Assembly (NCBI GenBank): GCA_964353015.1
Contig: CAYGUA010000003.1
Coordinates: 124,001-188,000 of the forward strand
From: JAMZMI01 sp964353015
GTDB taxonomy: Bacteria > Bacteroidota > Bacteroidia > Cytophagales > Cyclobacteriaceae
Direction: 5' to 3'
Length of the DNA stretch: 64,000 nt
Shown: positions 62,839-64,000 of the stretch, in pieces
Layout: the number at the start of each line of letters is the position of its first letter
Position numbering within the stretch: the stretch's first letter is position 1
Made by a program: the position numbers and the translations under genes
The notes under the pieces: model-generated
Databases searched by the model: none
Seen by the model: only the letters and a program-made list of their open reading frames with translations
Told to the model about the DNA's origin: nothing

Positions 62839-63531
62839 TCAGTTGATATGAACCAATTTGAAACCTTCTCCATGCACAGTCAAAATCTTTAGGGATTCTT
62901 CCTCTTTAAGATATTTTCTAAGCTTGGCAATGTATACATCCATACTTCTTGCATTAAAATATGAATCATCATGCCATATTTTCTTTAAAGCTATCGTTCG
63001 ACTCACATTTTGGTTGAGATTCTCAATAAATAATTTTAAGAGCTCATTTTCTTTTGTCGTCAATTTGATCGTGCCACTGGGTAAAGACAATCTATTTTCA
63101 GCATATTGATATTTTAGATTACCGAGAACGACATCCGATGGTAAAGTTTTATCATCATCTGCCAATGTTCTTTTTAATACCGCTTTGATTCGCAGCAGAA
63201 GCACCTCCATGCTGAAGGGCTTTGTGATGTAGTCATCAGCACCAATTTTAAATCCGCTAATGACGTCTTCCTTCATTGATTTTGCCGTTAGAAAAATGAT
63301 CGGAATATTCGGATCGATGGCTTTTATTTCTGTAGCCAGTTGGAATCCGTCTTTTTTTGGCATCATGAGGTCAAGAACACAAAGATCAAATTTACCCGGC
63401 TTGAAAGTATCCGCGCCTTGTTGACCATCTATGCATAACACAGTCTCGAATCCCTTGAGATTTAAATATTCACTGAGTACCTGGCCAAGATTTGCATCAT
63501 CTTCGGCGAGTAATAATCTTGGCTTATTCAT
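62839..63531 (-). CDS. OmpR/PhoB-family response regulator
   Basis: Start ATG 63531 gives 230 residues. Receiver domain with the acidic pair in LLLAEDDANL, phosphorylation Asp in CVLDLMMPKKDGF, Thr in IIFLTAKS and Lys in DDYITKPFS; then a winged-helix DNA-binding domain (about 130-230) with LTTKENELLKLFIE and SMDVYIAKLRKYL. A frame extending 16 codons upstream lies inside the kinase gene and is not needed. It overlaps the kinase 3' end by eight bases. Target genes cannot be inferred. Confidence 0.93.
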   Translation of the reverse strand: MNKPRLLLAEDDANLGQVLSEYLNLKGFETVLCIDGQQGADTFKPGKFDLCVLDLMMPKKDGFQLATEIKAIDPNIPIIFLTAKSMKEDVISGFKIGADDYITKPFSMEVLLLRIKAVLKRTLADDDKTLPSDVVLGNLKYQYAENRLSLPSGTIKLTTKENELLKLFIENLNQNVSRTIALKKIWHDDSYFNARSMDVYIAKLRKYLKEEESLKILTVHGEGFKLVHIN

Positions 63532-64000
63532 GGTGTAAAGGTAACGTGATTGTGAATTTACTTCCTCGACCTGGCTCACTTACAACATCAATTGTTCCGT
63601 TTTGAGCCTCAGTCATCGTTTTTACGTAAGCCAGACCAAGACCAAATCCTTTCACATCGTGGATGTTGCCTGTTGGTACGCGATAAAATTTTTGAAAAAT
63701 ATGTTTTTGGGCCTCTCTTGACATCCCTATACCATGATCCTGCACCGAAAAGGAAATACCATTTGCAACATCTCTGGTTCGAATGGTAATGTGCGGCATT
63801 TCCGGCGAGTATTTATTGGCATTGTCCAGTAGGTTGAGAATGATATTAGTCATATGAGTTTTGTCCACCCAAACCGATGTTTCCTTCGCTTCAAAAATGG
63901 CTTTCAGACTTCCTCCACGCTTTTCTATCTGAATCATTGTTTTATCTACAGCAGTTTCTATAAGCTGATGCAGATCAATAGATTCTTGCTTCAGATTGAA
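63524..64000 (-). CDS. Sensor histidine kinase, C-terminal part (5' end outside window)
   Basis: The frame is open to the window edge, so the N-terminal sensor and the phospho-acceptor His are not visible; about 158 residues are seen. HATPase domain: N box NIILNLLDNANKYSPE, G1 DHGIGMSREA, F box IFQKFYRV, G2 GFGLGLAYVKTM. Partner of the response regulator downstream. Confidence 0.92.
   Translation of the reverse strand, partial: FNLKQESIDLHQLIETAVDKTMIQIEKRGGSLKAIFEAKETSVWVDKTHMTNIILNLLDNANKYSPEMPHITIRTRDVANGISFSVQDHGIGMSREAQKHIFQKFYRVPTGNIHDVKGFGLGLAYVKTMTEAQNGTIDVVSEPGRGSKFTITLPLHHE

Noticed and set aside
1..64000. CRISPR array, insertion sequence or prophage
   Set aside because: No regularly spaced repeats, transposase, terminal inverted repeats or phage structural genes were seen on either strand.

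Overview
The window looks like ordinary, densely packed chromosome from a member of the Bacteroidota, most likely a marine-type Cytophagales relative. This is inferred from sequence features, not from a search. The grounds are: a SusC/SusD pair, type IX secretion (T9SS) proteins and T9SS sorting tails, tandem Skp/OmpH genes behind bamA, the rpsU-xerC-hpf order, and promoters that fit the Bacteroidota pattern TTTG-N19-TAnnTTTG rather than the E. coli -35/-10. No insertion sequence, prophage, CRISPR array or rRNA operon is visible. The only tRNA is tRNA-His(GTG).

Layout. 1-1941: end of mrdA (PBP2) overlapping rodA, the elongation peptidoglycan machinery. 1947-3341: an acidic protein of unknown function on the opposite strand. 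3361-9294: ferredoxin, tdk, porZ, recO, a 2-oxoglutarate/Fe(II)-type oxygenase and a ChrA-family transporter. 9302-19151 (minus): an envelope block ending at two Skp-like chaperones and containing bamA, uppS, two PorG-like (DUF6089-type) barrels, nadK, a CBS protein, a hydrolase, cvpA and a YqeY protein. 19199-22737 (plus): pdxJ, an esterase, an RsmI-like methylase and metK. 22748-27238 (minus): an SDR, a haem-binding protein and a Na+-pumping decarboxylase (oadG-oadA-oadB order).

27387-41607 is the main accessory block: an alpha-glucan (starch/maltodextrin) utilisation locus. A SusR-like membrane-spanning regulator lies upstream of a SusE/F-like binding lipoprotein, a GH13 amylase with a T9SS tail, SusC, SusD and a second, probably periplasmic GH13 enzyme. 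Polymer would be cut outside by the T9SS-exported amylase, imported by SusCD and finished in the periplasm. A strong intrinsic terminator sits inside the locus after the first gene.

41672-49817: infB-nusA-rimP (minus) with a terminator hairpin both at its end and in its leader, the divergent cysS, two very small possible genes, and hpf-xerC-rpsU (minus). 49844-58538: acyl-CoA dehydrogenase, DUF547 lipoprotein, a CPA2-type antiporter, gcvP and an M28 peptidase. 58851-64000: class I dihydroorotase, tRNA-His, an MscS channel, a small secreted protein with no usual start codon, a HisA-like protein lacking the first catalytic Asp, and an OmpR-type response regulator with the 3' part of its histidine kinase running off the window.

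The most interesting points are the leader terminator and overlapping divergent promoters at rimP/cysS, the internal terminator in the glucan locus, the T9SS/SusCD hybrid design, the HisA-like protein with Thr at position 8, and a 31-residue membrane protein at 48063-48158.
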